Both the position numbers and the translations under genes were made by a program. Below the pieces are notes generated by a model. It saw nothing but the letters and a program-made list of their open reading frames with translations, had not been told where the DNA came from and did not search any database. This document shows positions 36,047 to 45,360 of a DNA stretch of 64,000 nt, in pieces (position 1 is the first letter of the stretch; every line of letters begins with the position of its first letter). The DNA lies in NCBI GenBank assembly GCA_023954135.1, contig JAMLIN010000008.1, positions 1 to 64,000 of the forward strand, given 5' to 3'. The stretch comes from Burkholderiaceae bacterium (GTDB taxonomy: Bacteria > Pseudomonadota > Gammaproteobacteria > Burkholderiales > Burkholderiaceae_E).

Positions 36047-37324
36047 ATGACGAATCAGCCAGGTGGCCGGATGCGTGGATCGCGCCGACCGCATGCTTTC
36101 CTCTCTTCGCGCCGCCTCCGGGCGGCGTTGCTTGTCGGCCTGCTGTGCGGGCTGGCGGCCTTCGTGCGCCCTGCCTTCGCCCTCACCATGCAGGAGGTGG
36201 TGCTCCAGGCGCTGGTCGACTACCCCTCGATCCGGGTGGCCGAGGCCAATCGCAGCGTGGCCGCGCTCGACATCGAGCAGGCCGAGGCCCTGCACTGGCC
36301 GACCGTGGACCTGGTGGGCGCCGGCCGGGTGTCGGGCGATGCGACGAGCGCGGTCCGGCCCCGGGCGCGGCTCAATCTCTGGGCCTCGGGCGGGATCGAG
36401 GCGCAGGTCGAGCGCGAGGAGCTGCGCACCAAATCTCTCGCCAACGTCGAGATCCAGACCCGCGAGGATGTCGCCTTCATGGTGGCCCAGGCCTGGCTGC
36501 GGGTGGTCCGGGCCGAGCTGCTGCTCGATGTCACCCGGGCGAGCCTCGTTCGCCATGAGGAGCTCGAGGGCGACTTCGCGGCGATCGCCGAGATCGACGT
36601 CGGCCGGCGCTACGACCTGATCCAGGCGCGCACCCGCACCGAGCAGGTGCGGCTGCTGATCGCCGACCGCGAGGCCGAGATCGCGCTTGCCCGCGCGGCC
36701 CTCGAGCGCTTCGTTCGCATTCCGCTCCCTGCCGGGCGGCTGGCCCTGCCGGAAGGGATCCTGCCGCCGCCGGGGCCCGACGAGGCAACGCTCGCGGGAA
36801 TCGACCGGCATCCGTCGATCCTCGCCGCCCAGCTCCAGCTCGACAGCGCCCAGGCCAATACCCGGGTGGCGCGGGCGAGCCGCCAGCCCCGGCTGGACCT
36901 CGAGTCGACCGTCGGCAAGGACAGCGCCACCCAGGTCCTGCTCACCTGGCCGGCCTTCGACCGCGGCGGCGATGCCGCCGAGCGGGCGGCGGTGGCCCAG
37001 GTCGGCGCGGAGAGCGCCCGGCTCGCCGAGGCCCGCCAGCAGGTGGCCGAGGATGTCCGGATCGCCCGCCAGGAATGGCTGGCAGTCGGTCGTCGGGCCG
37101 AAATCGCCGACGGGCAAGTCGGCCTTGCGAACGAGCTCGCGCTCACCTACCGTGAGCAGTTCAAGATCGGCCGGCGCAACCTGCTCGACCTGCTCAATGC
37201 GTTCAACGAGCTCTACCAGGCCGAGAGCGCGGTGGTCGCCGCCCGGGTCGACCTCGTCCTGACCCGGCTGCGGATCGAGTACGCGGCCGGAAGGCTCGTC
37301 CCGGTATTCGAACAAGGCAGTTGA
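36047..37324 (+). CDS. TolC-family outer-membrane protein of type I secretion
   Basis: A 425-residue protein with a signal peptide (LRAALLVGLLCGLAAFVRPA, then FALTM) and the alpha-helical repeats of TolC proteins. Two halves can be followed: ALVDYPSIRVAEANRSVAAL at the start of the first and IDRHPSILAAQLQLDSAQAN at the start of the second; YREQFKIGRRNLLDLLNAFN is a conserved late helix. It would form the outer-membrane tunnel for the adhesin. A start at ATG 36071 is also possible. Its stop overlaps the next ATG (TGATG), so the three secretion genes form one unit. Confidence 0.92.
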   Translation: MTNQPGGRMRGSRRPHAFLSSRRLRAALLVGLLCGLAAFVRPAFALTMQEVVLQALVDYPSIRVAEANRSVAALDIEQAEALHWPTVDLVGAGRVSGDATSAVRPRARLNLWASGGIEAQVEREELRTKSLANVEIQTREDVAFMVAQAWLRVVRAELLLDVTRASLVRHEELEGDFAAIAEIDVGRRYDLIQARTRTEQVRLLIADREAEIALARAALERFVRIPLPAGRLALPEGILPPPGPDEATLAGIDRHPSILAAQLQLDSAQANTRVARASRQPRLDLESTVGKDSATQVLLTWPAFDRGGDAAERAAVAQVGAESARLAEARQQVAEDVRIARQEWLAVGRRAEIADGQVGLANELALTYREQFKIGRRNLLDLLNAFNELYQAESAVVAARVDLVLTRLRIEYAAGRLVPVFEQGS

Positions 37325-39450
37325 TGACCCAGCCCACCGAGAAACCCGTCGATGCGCGCAGCGCCCTGCTCGAGGGCATCGCGCTGCTCACCTCGCGCAT
37401 CGGACGGCCGATGTCGGCCGTCTCTCTCGGCGCCCAGGTCACCCTCGAGGCCGACGGCAGCCCCAACCTGAACTCGCTGCGCGCGGCGCTTGCCGCCGGC
37501 GGCCTGGTGCTGGACCGCCACGACGGATCGCTCGCGGGGCTGGGCACCGACCGGCTGCCGGCCATCGCCGCCTGCACCGACGGCAGCTATCGCCTGCTCG
37601 AGCGCATCGGCGACCTGCAGTCGCCCGAGCTGGCCTCGATCTATGCCGGTCACTGCCTGCGCCTGTCCCCGAAACCGGCCCCCGACCTGCGTTCGGAGCT
37701 GCCGGCCCGGCGCAACGCCCGCGCCTGGTTCTGGCGGGTGCTCTGGGGCCTGCGGCCCTTCTACCTGCATGTGGCGCTGGCCACGCTGCTGGTGAACGTG
37801 CTGTCGATCGCGGTCTCGCTCTACGTGATGAACGTCTACGACCGGGTCGTTCCGAACCGCACCTACGACACCCTCTGGGTGCTGACCATCGGCACCATGG
37901 GGGCGCTGTTCTTCGATTTCCTCGCCCGGAACCTGCGGGCCTGGCTGATCGACATCGCCGGCAAGCGGGCCGACATCGAGATCAGCTCGGGGCTGTTCCA
38001 GCGGCTGCTGTCCATCAAGCTGATCGAGAAGCCGGTGTCCTCGGGCTCCTTCGTGAGCAACCTGCGCGATTTCGAGTCGATCCGCGAGGTGCTCACCTCC
38101 GCCACCCTGACGGCACTGGTCGACCTGCCCTTCTTCCTGCTCTTCGTCGGGGTGATCGCCTTGATCGCCCCGCCGCTTGCGATCGTCCCGCTGGTGGCGA
38201 TGGTGCTGGTGGTGATCGTCGGCGCGCTGGCCCAGCGGCCGATGGCGCGCCACATCAACGACTCCATGAAGGAGAGCTCGCAACGCCAGGGCCTGGCGGT
38301 CGAGGCGGTCGAGGGGCTCGAGACGCTCAAGGCGAACAACGCGCTCGGCTACGTCCAGCAGCGCTGGGAGTGGTACACCGCGACGATCGCGACGGCCTCG
38401 ACGCGCGGGCGGCTGATCTCGAACCTCGTGATCAACGCCGGCGCGACGATCCAGCAGATGGCGACGGTCGCCACCGTGGTCATCGGCGTCTACCTGATCC
38501 ACGACGCCCGGCTCTCGATGGGCGGCCTGATCGGCGCGGTCATCCTGGGGGGACGCGCGATCGCGCCGCTCGCCCAGCTCTCGGGCCTCGCGGTGCGGCT
38601 GCAACAGTCGCGCGCGGCCTTCGACGGCCTGCAGGCGGTGATGGACAAGGGCACCGAGCGCGATCCCGATCGCACCTACCTGAGCGTGCCCGGGGCGCGC
38701 GGCGATCTCGTCTTCCGCGAGGTCGACTTCGCCCATTCGCAGGAGGGCATGCCGCTCTTTCGCGGCCTGAACCTGACGATCCGGGCCGGCGAGCGGGTGG
38801 CGATCCTCGGGCGCACCGGCTGCGGCAAGTCGACGCTGCTGCGCCTGGGCGCCGGCCTCTACACACCCGGCGCCGGCATCGTGACGCTCGACGGCATCGA
38901 TACCCGCCAGATCGACCCGGCCGAGCTGCGCGCCGCGGTCGGACTGCTGCCGCAGGATGCCCGGCTCTTCCTCGGCACGCTGCGTGAGAACCTCGACATG
39001 GCCCGGGCCGATCGGGTCGTCGACGACGCGAAGCTGATCGACGCCCTGCGCAGCTTCGGCCTGGAGCGCTTCGTCGCCCAGCATCCGCGCGGCCTCGACA
39101 TGTTCCTCGGCGAGGACGGCCAGGGCCTGTCGGGGGGCCAGAAGCGGCTGGTGACGCTCGCCCGGATGGCGCTGCGCGACCCGGCGGTGGCCCTGCTCGA
39201 CGAGCCCAGCAGCGGGCTGGACCCCAATACCGAGAAGCAGGTGCTGCAATCCCTCGCGCGCTGGGCGTCCGATGCCGAGCGGCCGCGCACCCTGGTGATC
39301 GTCACCCACCGGCCGCAGATCATGGAGATCGTCGACCGGGTGATCGTGATGGAGGCCGGCAGCATCATCCTCGATGCGCCGCGCGAACAGGCGATGCAGG
39401 CGCTCGCGCGCGGCATCTCGATTCCGGCGGCGAAGGTGGCTGCGGCATGA
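37324..39450 (+). CDS. Type I secretion ABC transporter (LapB-like)
   Basis: A 708-residue inner-membrane exporter. Residues 1-125 form a C39-peptidase-like domain without a catalytic cysteine (a substrate-docking domain), followed by about six helices (VALATLLVNVLSIAVSLYVM onward) and an ATPase with Walker A LGRTGCGKST (near 497), signature LSGGQ (near 602) and Walker B VALLDEPSSGLD. This layout is that of LapB/RTX-type exporters of large adhesins. It couples ATP hydrolysis to secretion through the LapC-like and TolC-like partners. ATG 37324 overlaps the preceding stop. Confidence 0.93.
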   Translation: MTQPTEKPVDARSALLEGIALLTSRIGRPMSAVSLGAQVTLEADGSPNLNSLRAALAAGGLVLDRHDGSLAGLGTDRLPAIAACTDGSYRLLERIGDLQSPELASIYAGHCLRLSPKPAPDLRSELPARRNARAWFWRVLWGLRPFYLHVALATLLVNVLSIAVSLYVMNVYDRVVPNRTYDTLWVLTIGTMGALFFDFLARNLRAWLIDIAGKRADIEISSGLFQRLLSIKLIEKPVSSGSFVSNLRDFESIREVLTSATLTALVDLPFFLLFVGVIALIAPPLAIVPLVAMVLVVIVGALAQRPMARHINDSMKESSQRQGLAVEAVEGLETLKANNALGYVQQRWEWYTATIATASTRGRLISNLVINAGATIQQMATVATVVIGVYLIHDARLSMGGLIGAVILGGRAIAPLAQLSGLAVRLQQSRAAFDGLQAVMDKGTERDPDRTYLSVPGARGDLVFREVDFAHSQEGMPLFRGLNLTIRAGERVAILGRTGCGKSTLLRLGAGLYTPGAGIVTLDGIDTRQIDPAELRAAVGLLPQDARLFLGTLRENLDMARADRVVDDAKLIDALRSFGLERFVAQHPRGLDMFLGEDGQGLSGGQKRLVTLARMALRDPAVALLDEPSSGLDPNTEKQVLQSLARWASDAERPRTLVIVTHRPQIMEIVDRVIVMEAGSIILDAPREQAMQALARGISIPAAKVAAA

Positions 39451-39470
39451 GCACGATGGCATGAGCACGA
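39444..39470 (+). repeat. 14-bp tandem duplication at the lapB-lapC junction
   Basis: GGCATGAGCACGA occurs at 39444-39456 and again at 39458-39470, with a period of 14 bases. The first copy holds an ATG that overlaps the lapB stop (ATGA), but that frame reads M-S-T-M-A and then stops at 39462-39464, where the TGA overlaps the true lapC ATG (39461). This looks like a slip duplication that moved the coupled start and made a five-codon mini-frame. Confidence 0.85.
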
Positions 39471-40657
39471 CGACCAGCTTCGAGTACGGCGAAAGCCCGC
39501 GGCTCGCCTTCCTGAGCGTGATCCTGCTGCTGCTGGTGCTCGGCGGCTTCGTGCTCTGGGCCTCCCAGGCCGAGCTCGAGGAGGTCACCCGCGGCCAGGG
39601 CCGGATCGTGCCCTCGAGCAAGGAGCAGGTGATCCAGAGCCTCGACCCCGGCATCCTCACCGAGATGCTGGTGCGCGAGGGCGATGCGGTCGAGAAGGGC
39701 CAGGTGCTGCTGCGCATCGACCCGACCCGCGCCGAGGCGCTCTACCGCGAGCTCGACGCCAAGGCGGTATCGCTCGCGGCTTCGGCCAGCCGGCTGCGCG
39801 CCGAGGCCTATGGCGGCAAGCTCGAGTTTCCCGACACCGTGAAGGCGCATCCCGACGTCATGCGTCGCGAGACCGATGTCTACAGGTCGCGGACCCGTGC
39901 CCTCGACGAGAGCCTCGCGGGCCTGACGCGCGGCATCGAGCTGCTCGATCGCGAGATCCGGATCACCGAACCGATGGTGGGCCGCGGCCTGGTATCGGAA
40001 GTGGAGCTGCTGCGCCTGAAACGCCAGCGCAACGACCTCGCCCTGCAGGTGACCGACCGGCGCAACAAGTTCGGCGCCGATGCCGCCGCCGACCTGACCA
40101 AGGTCGAGGCCGAGCTCGCCCAGGCGAGCGAATCGCTCATCGCGCGGGCCGACACCTTCGCGCGCACCGAGATCCGCTCGCCGATGAAGGGCACGATCAA
40201 GAGCATCAAGGTCAACACCATCGGCGGCGTGGTGCAGGCCGGCCAGGACATCATGCTGATCGTCCCGACCGAGGACACCCTGGTGGTCGAAGCCTACGTC
40301 CGCCCCGCCGACGTCGCCTTCCTGCACCCCGGCCAGAAAGCGGTCGTGAAGATCAGCGCCTACGACTACGCGATCTATGGCGGCCTCGACGGAGTGGTCG
40401 AGAACATCAGCCCCGACACCCTGCGCGACGAGCGCCGCGGCGGCGCGGCGGCCACCGACGTCCCGAACGAGGAATCCTCCTTCTACCGGGTGCTGGTGCG
40501 GACCAACCAGACCAGCCTGCGCACCCCGGCCGGCCAGGAACTGCCGATCATCCCCGGCATGACGGCCTCGGTCGAGATGCTCTCGGGCACCAAGACCGTC
40601 ATGCAGTACCTGCTCAAGCCGGTCAACCGCGCCGCCGAGGCGATGCGCGAGCGCTAG
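39461..40657 (+). CDS. HlyD-family type I secretion adaptor (LapC-like)
   Basis: A 398-residue membrane-fusion protein. One N-terminal helix (LAFLSVILLLLVLGGFVLWA) anchors it; ITRGQGRIVPSS-like sequence (EEVTRGQGRIVPSSKEQVIQ) opens the periplasmic part, long helices span residues 90-240, and the lipoyl/barrel part contains FARTEIRSPMKGTIKSIKV and IVPTEDTLVVEAYVRPADV. It links the ABC transporter to the TolC-like tunnel. I chose the second of two ATGs in the duplicated start region because the first reads into an immediate stop. Confidence 0.93.
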   Translation: MSTTTSFEYGESPRLAFLSVILLLLVLGGFVLWASQAELEEVTRGQGRIVPSSKEQVIQSLDPGILTEMLVREGDAVEKGQVLLRIDPTRAEALYRELDAKAVSLAASASRLRAEAYGGKLEFPDTVKAHPDVMRRETDVYRSRTRALDESLAGLTRGIELLDREIRITEPMVGRGLVSEVELLRLKRQRNDLALQVTDRRNKFGADAAADLTKVEAELAQASESLIARADTFARTEIRSPMKGTIKSIKVNTIGGVVQAGQDIMLIVPTEDTLVVEAYVRPADVAFLHPGQKAVVKISAYDYAIYGGLDGVVENISPDTLRDERRGGAAATDVPNEESSFYRVLVRTNQTSLRTPAGQELPIIPGMTASVEMLSGTKTVMQYLLKPVNRAAEAMRER

Positions 40658-40684
40658 CCGGCGGCAGGCGGCGACTCCTACGCG

Positions 40685-41644
40685 ATGCGCATCCTGCTGA
40701 CCGGCGCCAGCGGCCAGCTCGGCTGGGAGCTGCGCCGCGCCCTGCTGCCGCTGGGCGAAGTGCATGCGCCCAGCCATGCAGCGCTCGACCTGCGCGACAC
40801 CGTTGGCCTGCGCGCCCACATCGCGGCGCTGCGTCCCGATACGGTGGTCAACGCGGCGGCGTTCACCACGGTCGACCGGGCGGAATCGAACGCCGAGGAG
40901 GCCATGGCCGTCAACGCGACCGCCGTCGGCGCCATGGCCGCCGCCTGCCGCGAGCTCGACGCGCTGCTGGTGCACTACTCGACCGACTATGTGTTCGACG
41001 GCGCCACCGGCGCCCCTTACGACGAACAGGCCGAGCCGGCGCCCGCCAACGTCTACGGCCACACCAAGCTCGCCGGTGACCGCGCCCTGCTCGATTCGGG
41101 CTGCCGCCACCTGCTGCTGCGGATCAGCTGGCTGTACTCCCTGCGCCGGCGCAATTTCGTGCGGGCGGTGATCGCCCAGGCGCGCGCCGGCAACGCCCTG
41201 CGCGTGGTCGGCGACCAGCGCTCGGCGCCGACCCCGGCCTGGCTGATCGCCGACATCACGGCGCATCTCGTCGACCGGATCCGGCGCGGCGACCGCAGGG
41301 CCTCGACCGGCCTGCTCAACCTGAGCTGTTCGGGCGATTGCACCTGGCATGAATTCGCGCTCGCGATCTTCAGCCACCTCGGCCGGCACCCGGCGCTGAT
41401 GCGCAATCTCGGGATCGCTTCGATTCCCCGCATCGAGCCGGTGACGAGCGGCGAATACCCTACCGTCGCTCCCCGGCCGCTGGACACCCGCCTCGCGCTC
41501 GGCAGGCTGCTTGCCGCCGGGCTGCATCCGGCGAGCTGGCGCGATGCGCTGGACCTCACCCTCGATGCGCTGCTGCCGGCGGAGACGCCGGCGCCGGCGG
41601 GCGGAAAGCGGACCCAAGCGGCGCCCCCCGCCGGTACGCCATAG
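40685..41644 (+). CDS. rmlD: SDR-family sugar nucleotide reductase (dTDP-4-dehydrorhamnose reductase-like)
   Basis: A 319-residue RmlD/RfbD-family protein: LLTGASGQLGWELRRAL (NADPH loop), NAAAFTTVDRAESNAEEAMA, VHYSTDYVFDGATGAPYDE and the catalytic YGHTK (YxxxK). RmlD makes dTDP-L-rhamnose from dTDP-4-keto-rhamnose; rmlA, rmlB and rmlC are not in the window. It lies 27 bases behind lapC, an unusual neighbour, but fits a polysaccharide island. A related reductase of another sugar nucleotide cannot be excluded. Confidence 0.85.
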   Translation: MRILLTGASGQLGWELRRALLPLGEVHAPSHAALDLRDTVGLRAHIAALRPDTVVNAAAFTTVDRAESNAEEAMAVNATAVGAMAAACRELDALLVHYSTDYVFDGATGAPYDEQAEPAPANVYGHTKLAGDRALLDSGCRHLLLRISWLYSLRRRNFVRAVIAQARAGNALRVVGDQRSAPTPAWLIADITAHLVDRIRRGDRRASTGLLNLSCSGDCTWHEFALAIFSHLGRHPALMRNLGIASIPRIEPVTSGEYPTVAPRPLDTRLALGRLLAAGLHPASWRDALDLTLDALLPAETPAPAGGKRTQAAPPAGTP

Positions 41645-41686
41645 GCGGGTCACGACACGGCGCCGCCCCGCCCCGGAGCCGAGCCG

Positions 41687-42334
41687 TTACTGCGCGTCCG
41701 GCTGGTTCTCCGGCGCGGCGCGCTGGAACGCCGCGAGCCGCCCGCAGGCCTCGACGACGCGCCGGACCGTTGGCTTGTCGTCGAGGCGACAGCCGAAGCG
41801 CTGCGCATTGAATACCTGGGGCACCAGGCAGCAATCGGCCTGCGACGGCACGTCACCATGACAGAACACGCCGGTGCGCGAATCGTCGGCAAGCAGCCGT
41901 TCGACCGCCGCCAGCCCCTCGTCGACCCAGTGCCGATACCAGGCCTGGCGGCCCGGCTCGTCCACCCCGAGCCGGTCGCCGAGGTACTGGAGCACCCGCA
42001 GGTTGTTCAGCGGATGGATGTCGCAGGCGATGGCCTGGGCGATCGCCCGCACCCGCGCCCGGCCCGCTGGATCCGCCGGCAGCAGCGGCGGCATCGGGCA
42101 TGTCTCGTCGAGATACTCGATGATGGCGAGCGACTGGGTGAGCATCCCGACCTCCGTCCCCAGCACCGGAACCAGCCCGAGGGGATTGCGCGCGAGATGC
42201 TCGGGCCGCCGCTGCTCGCCGCCGTCGCGCAGCAGATGCACCGGCACCGACTCATGGGGCAGGCCCTTGAGATTCAGCGCGATGCGCACCCGGTAGGCGG
42301 CCGAGCTGCGGAAGTAGGTGTAGAGCGTGAGCAT
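41687..42334 (-). CDS. maiA: Maleylacetoacetate/maleylpyruvate isomerase (zeta-class GST)
   Basis: A 215-residue glutathione S-transferase of the zeta class. The signature SSAAYRVRIALNLKG (SSxxxxxRI) near residue 10 holds the glutathione-activating serine, and NPLGLVPVL and QSLAIIEYLDE are the usual glutathione-site segments. It isomerises cis to trans double bonds in maleylacetoacetate or maleylpyruvate during aromatic catabolism. The dioxygenase and hydrolase partners of those pathways are not next to it. It starts one base after the TRAP binding-protein stop, so it belongs to that operon. Confidence 0.88.
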   Translation of the reverse strand: MLTLYTYFRSSAAYRVRIALNLKGLPHESVPVHLLRDGGEQRRPEHLARNPLGLVPVLGTEVGMLTQSLAIIEYLDETCPMPPLLPADPAGRARVRAIAQAIACDIHPLNNLRVLQYLGDRLGVDEPGRQAWYRHWVDEGLAAVERLLADDSRTGVFCHGDVPSQADCCLVPQVFNAQRFGCRLDDKPTVRRVVEACGRLAAFQRAAPENQPDAQ

Positions 42335-43336
42335 CTAGCGCCCGCGCAGCTTGTCGAGCTCGGCGACGACCTCCTGGTACAGCGCGGGACCGACTTCCTG
42401 CCCGAATGCTTCCCAGACCGGCTTGACCGCCTCGCGCATGCGCTGCACTTCGGCGGGCTCGACCTCGTTCACCTGCACGCCGCTGGCGGCGAGCCTGGCC
42501 TGCGCCGAGCTGGCCTGCTTGCGGGCGACCTCGCGCTGGTAGCTGCGCGCCTCGACCGCCGCGTCGACCAGGATCTTGCGGTCCGCCTCGGACAGCTTGT
42601 CCCAGAACTTCTTCGAGACCAGCGGGACGAAGGCGCCGTACGCATGCTTCGTGATCGACAGGTACTTCTGGACTTCGCCGAGCTTGAGCGCTGCGATCAC
42701 CGCGGTCGGCGTGCCCTGCCCGTCCACCGTGCGGGTCTCGAGCGCCGTGTACAGCTCGGGAACGGCGAGCGGCACCGGATTGGCGCCCAGCGCGCGGATG
42801 GTCTCCTGCGAGATCTTCGCCTGGATGGCGCGGAACTTCAGGCCCTGGAAATCCTCGACACGGGCGATGGGGCGCTTGCTGTTGGTCGCATTGAAGAAGC
42901 CGTTCTCCCAGTACGCCAGGCCGACGAGCCCCTTCGCGGGCAGCATGTCGAGCAGGCGCTGTCCGATCGGTCCGTCCAGGATCGCGTCGGCCTCCGACTC
43001 GTTGGCGAACAGGAACGGGAAGTCGAGGATCTCCATCTCCTTGACCATCCCGGTAAGCGTCGTCGTCTGAGGCACCACGAACTCGATCGTGCCGCCCTGC
43101 AGCGCCGAGGTCACCTGGACGTCGTTGCCCAGCGTGCCGCCGTAGAAGGCCCTGATCTTGATGTTGCCCTGGCTCTTCTGCTCGACCAGCTCGACGAAGC
43201 GCGCCACCCCCTGCCCCTGGTGGGACGCCTCCGGCAGGGTCACGGCGAACTTGCCCGTGATCTGGGCCGCGGCGGGCCCGGACAACAGGGCCGCGGCGGC
43301 CAGGACCAGCAACCTGTCGATCAATCTGCTTCTCAT
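42335..43336 (-). CDS. TRAP transporter substrate-binding protein (DctP family)
   Basis: A 333-residue periplasmic protein with a signal peptide (RLLVLAAAALLSGPAAA). The DctP family features are clear: FVELVEQKSQGNIKIRAFYG, LGNDVQVTSALQGGTIEF and the carboxylate-binding arginine region FQGLKFRAIQ. It captures an organic acid or similar ligand and hands it to the DctQM permease. The ligand is unknown. It lies 25 bases behind dctM and directly upstream of maiA. Confidence 0.92.
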   Translation of the reverse strand: MRSRLIDRLLVLAAAALLSGPAAAQITGKFAVTLPEASHQGQGVARFVELVEQKSQGNIKIRAFYGGTLGNDVQVTSALQGGTIEFVVPQTTTLTGMVKEMEILDFPFLFANESEADAILDGPIGQRLLDMLPAKGLVGLAYWENGFFNATNSKRPIARVEDFQGLKFRAIQAKISQETIRALGANPVPLAVPELYTALETRTVDGQGTPTAVIAALKLGEVQKYLSITKHAYGAFVPLVSKKFWDKLSEADRKILVDAAVEARSYQREVARKQASSAQARLAASGVQVNEVEPAEVQRMREAVKPVWEAFGQEVGPALYQEVVAELDKLRGR

Positions 43337-43361
43337 GGTCTCCTCCTTGGGTTCGGGAAAG

Positions 43362-44639
43362 CTAACGCCACCATCCGGCCGGCACCTGCACCAGCGATGG
43401 GAACACGATGATCGCCACGAGCACGATCAGCTCGGCGACCAGGAACGGGAGCACGCCGCGGGCGGCCCGGGCAACGCTGATCCTGCCGACCGAGCTGACG
43501 ACGTTGAGCACGACGCCCACCGGCGGGGTGATCATGCCGATCGAGCAGTTCATGATGAAGACGACGCCGAGGTAGACCGGATCGATCCCGGCCTGCAGCG
43601 CGATCGGCATGAATACCGGCGTGAAGATCAGCACGATCGGAATGAAGTCCAGCACCATGCCTGCGACGAACACCGCGGCCATCATCGCGGCCACGAGCAG
43701 GACCTGGCTGCCGGCGAATGCCTGCAGCCATTGCCCGACCTGGCTCGGGATGTCGGCGATCGCGATCATGTAGGACGCGACCATCGCGAGCGACGCCAGG
43801 ATCAGGACCACCGAGGTGGTCCTGGCGGTGATCAGCAGGCACTGGTAGATGGACGACAGCGTGAGCTCGCGGTAGACGACGGCGCCGACGAAGAGCGCGT
43901 AGGCGGCCGCGACGACGGCGGCTTCGGTCGGGGTGAAGATCCCGAACTTCAGGCCGCCGATGATGATCACCGGCATCAACAGCGCCCAGAAGCCGCGCCC
44001 GAGCAGGACGAGACGCTCCCGCATCGGCTGGCGCGGCGCCACCCCCGTCTGCTCGCGGCGCGAGACGAGATACCAGGCGATGACGAGCGACAGCCCCATG
44101 TAGATGCCCGGCGCGATGCCGGCGAGGAACAGCCGGGTGACCGAGACGTTCGCGACGACGCCGAACAGCAGGAAGCCGATCGAGGGCGGGATCACCGGGG
44201 CGATGATGCCGCCGGCCGCGATCAGCCCGCAGGAGCGCTCCGGGTTGTAGCCGGCGCGTCGCATCATCGGCATCAGGATGGCCGCCAGCGCCGCCGTGTC
44301 CGCGACCGCCGATCCGGACAGGCTCGCGAGCAGGACGGCCGCGACGATCGCGACATAGCCGAGGCCGCCGCGCAGATGGCCGACGAAGGCGCCGACCAGC
44401 TCGACGATCCGCCGCGACAGGCCGCCGGCGTTCATCAACTCCCCGGCGAGGATGAAGAAGGGCACCGCCATCAGCACGAAGTTGTCGGCGCCGCCGATCG
44501 CGTTCTGCACGATGATCTGGGAATCGAACTGGTCGAGCTGGACCATCACGCCGATGGCGGCGAACAGCAGTGCGAAGGCGATGGGCATGCCGAAGGCGAT
44601 CGTCCCCAGCAGGATGAGCAGGAACACCGCGGCGGTCAT
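43362..44639 (-). CDS. TRAP transporter large permease (DctM family)
   Basis: A 425-residue membrane protein with about twelve helices and family marks FALLFAAIGV, MAVPFFILAGELMNAGGLS, GSAVADTAALAAILMPMM and IAPVIPPSIGF; GMITPPVGVVLNVVSSV lies near the end. It moves substrate with sodium, together with the DctQ subunit. The start at 44639 overlaps the dctQ stop as ATGA. The frame is open much further upstream, but that part is a shadow of dctQ and the VOC gene. Confidence 0.94.
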   Translation of the reverse strand: MTAAVFLLILLGTIAFGMPIAFALLFAAIGVMVQLDQFDSQIIVQNAIGGADNFVLMAVPFFILAGELMNAGGLSRRIVELVGAFVGHLRGGLGYVAIVAAVLLASLSGSAVADTAALAAILMPMMRRAGYNPERSCGLIAAGGIIAPVIPPSIGFLLFGVVANVSVTRLFLAGIAPGIYMGLSLVIAWYLVSRREQTGVAPRQPMRERLVLLGRGFWALLMPVIIIGGLKFGIFTPTEAAVVAAAYALFVGAVVYRELTLSSIYQCLLITARTTSVVLILASLAMVASYMIAIADIPSQVGQWLQAFAGSQVLLVAAMMAAVFVAGMVLDFIPIVLIFTPVFMPIALQAGIDPVYLGVVFIMNCSIGMITPPVGVVLNVVSSVGRISVARAARGVLPFLVAELIVLVAIIVFPSLVQVPAGWWR

Positions 44640-45277
44640 CGGTCGTCCCCCGGATCGCTCGAATCGCCCCGGCCGTCCGGACCGCCCTTGCCGCCATCGC
44701 CCTTGCCCGCCTGCCGGCCATCCGGCGTCGGCTGGGCGGCGGAGATCCGGTCGACCTTCTCGTGCACGCGTGACTCGAGGTCCTGGGTGAGCACGAGCGC
44801 CTCGTCGGAAGGCGGCCCGCGCAGCACATCCCGCACGTTGAGCATGATGCTGAGCGCGAGACCGACGCCGAACACGATGGCCACCGCGTACAGCCACGCA
44901 TAGGCAATGCCCAGCACCGGATAGCTGTTGTCGAGATTGATCACCGCCTGCTTCCAGCCGCCGATCACGAAGAAGATGCAGGCCACCAGCATCAATGCCG
45001 CATTGGCGAGGATCACCGTCTTGCGAACCCTCACCGGCAGTTTCCTCACCAGGCTGTCGAAGCCGATGTGCGCATGCTGGCGCGACGCGAGGATCGCGCC
45101 GAGGAAGATCAGCCAGACGAACAACAGCCTGGCGAGCTCTTCGGAAAGCGCCACGCCGGAATCGAATGCGTAGCGCAGCACCACGTTGGCGAACACCAGC
45201 ACGGCCATGACGGCCAGGCAGATCACGAGCGTGCCCTCGAGCACGCGCGTCACCCATCCCTCGATCCTCGCCAGCAT
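44636..45277 (-). CDS. TRAP transporter small permease (DctQ family)
   Basis: A 213-residue protein with four transmembrane helices (VICLAVMAVLVFANVVLRYA first) and the DctQ segment SEELARLLFVWLIFLGAILA. The C-terminal 50 residues form a charged, Gly/Asp-rich tail (GKGDGGKGGPDGRGDSSD) beyond the normal domain. It pairs with DctM. It is preceded by the VOC gene with an 83-base gap and overlaps dctM. The tail is unusual but low in complexity and may be lineage-specific. Confidence 0.9.
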   Translation of the reverse strand: MLARIEGWVTRVLEGTLVICLAVMAVLVFANVVLRYAFDSGVALSEELARLLFVWLIFLGAILASRQHAHIGFDSLVRKLPVRVRKTVILANAALMLVACIFFVIGGWKQAVINLDNSYPVLGIAYAWLYAVAIVFGVGLALSIMLNVRDVLRGPPSDEALVLTQDLESRVHEKVDRISAAQPTPDGRQAGKGDGGKGGPDGRGDSSDPGDDR

Positions 45278-45360
45278 CTCGACGCCCCCGGCTTTCCCCT
45301 GGACCCCGCCTTAGGTTCCCGCCCGGCCTCGCGCCGGGCGGCTCTCGTACGGCAGGTATG

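Noticed and set aside
37213-39717. 834-codon minus-strand frame opposite lapB
   Set aside because: LapB has all ABC motifs; the antisense product is Arg/His/Gln/Asp-rich without known features.
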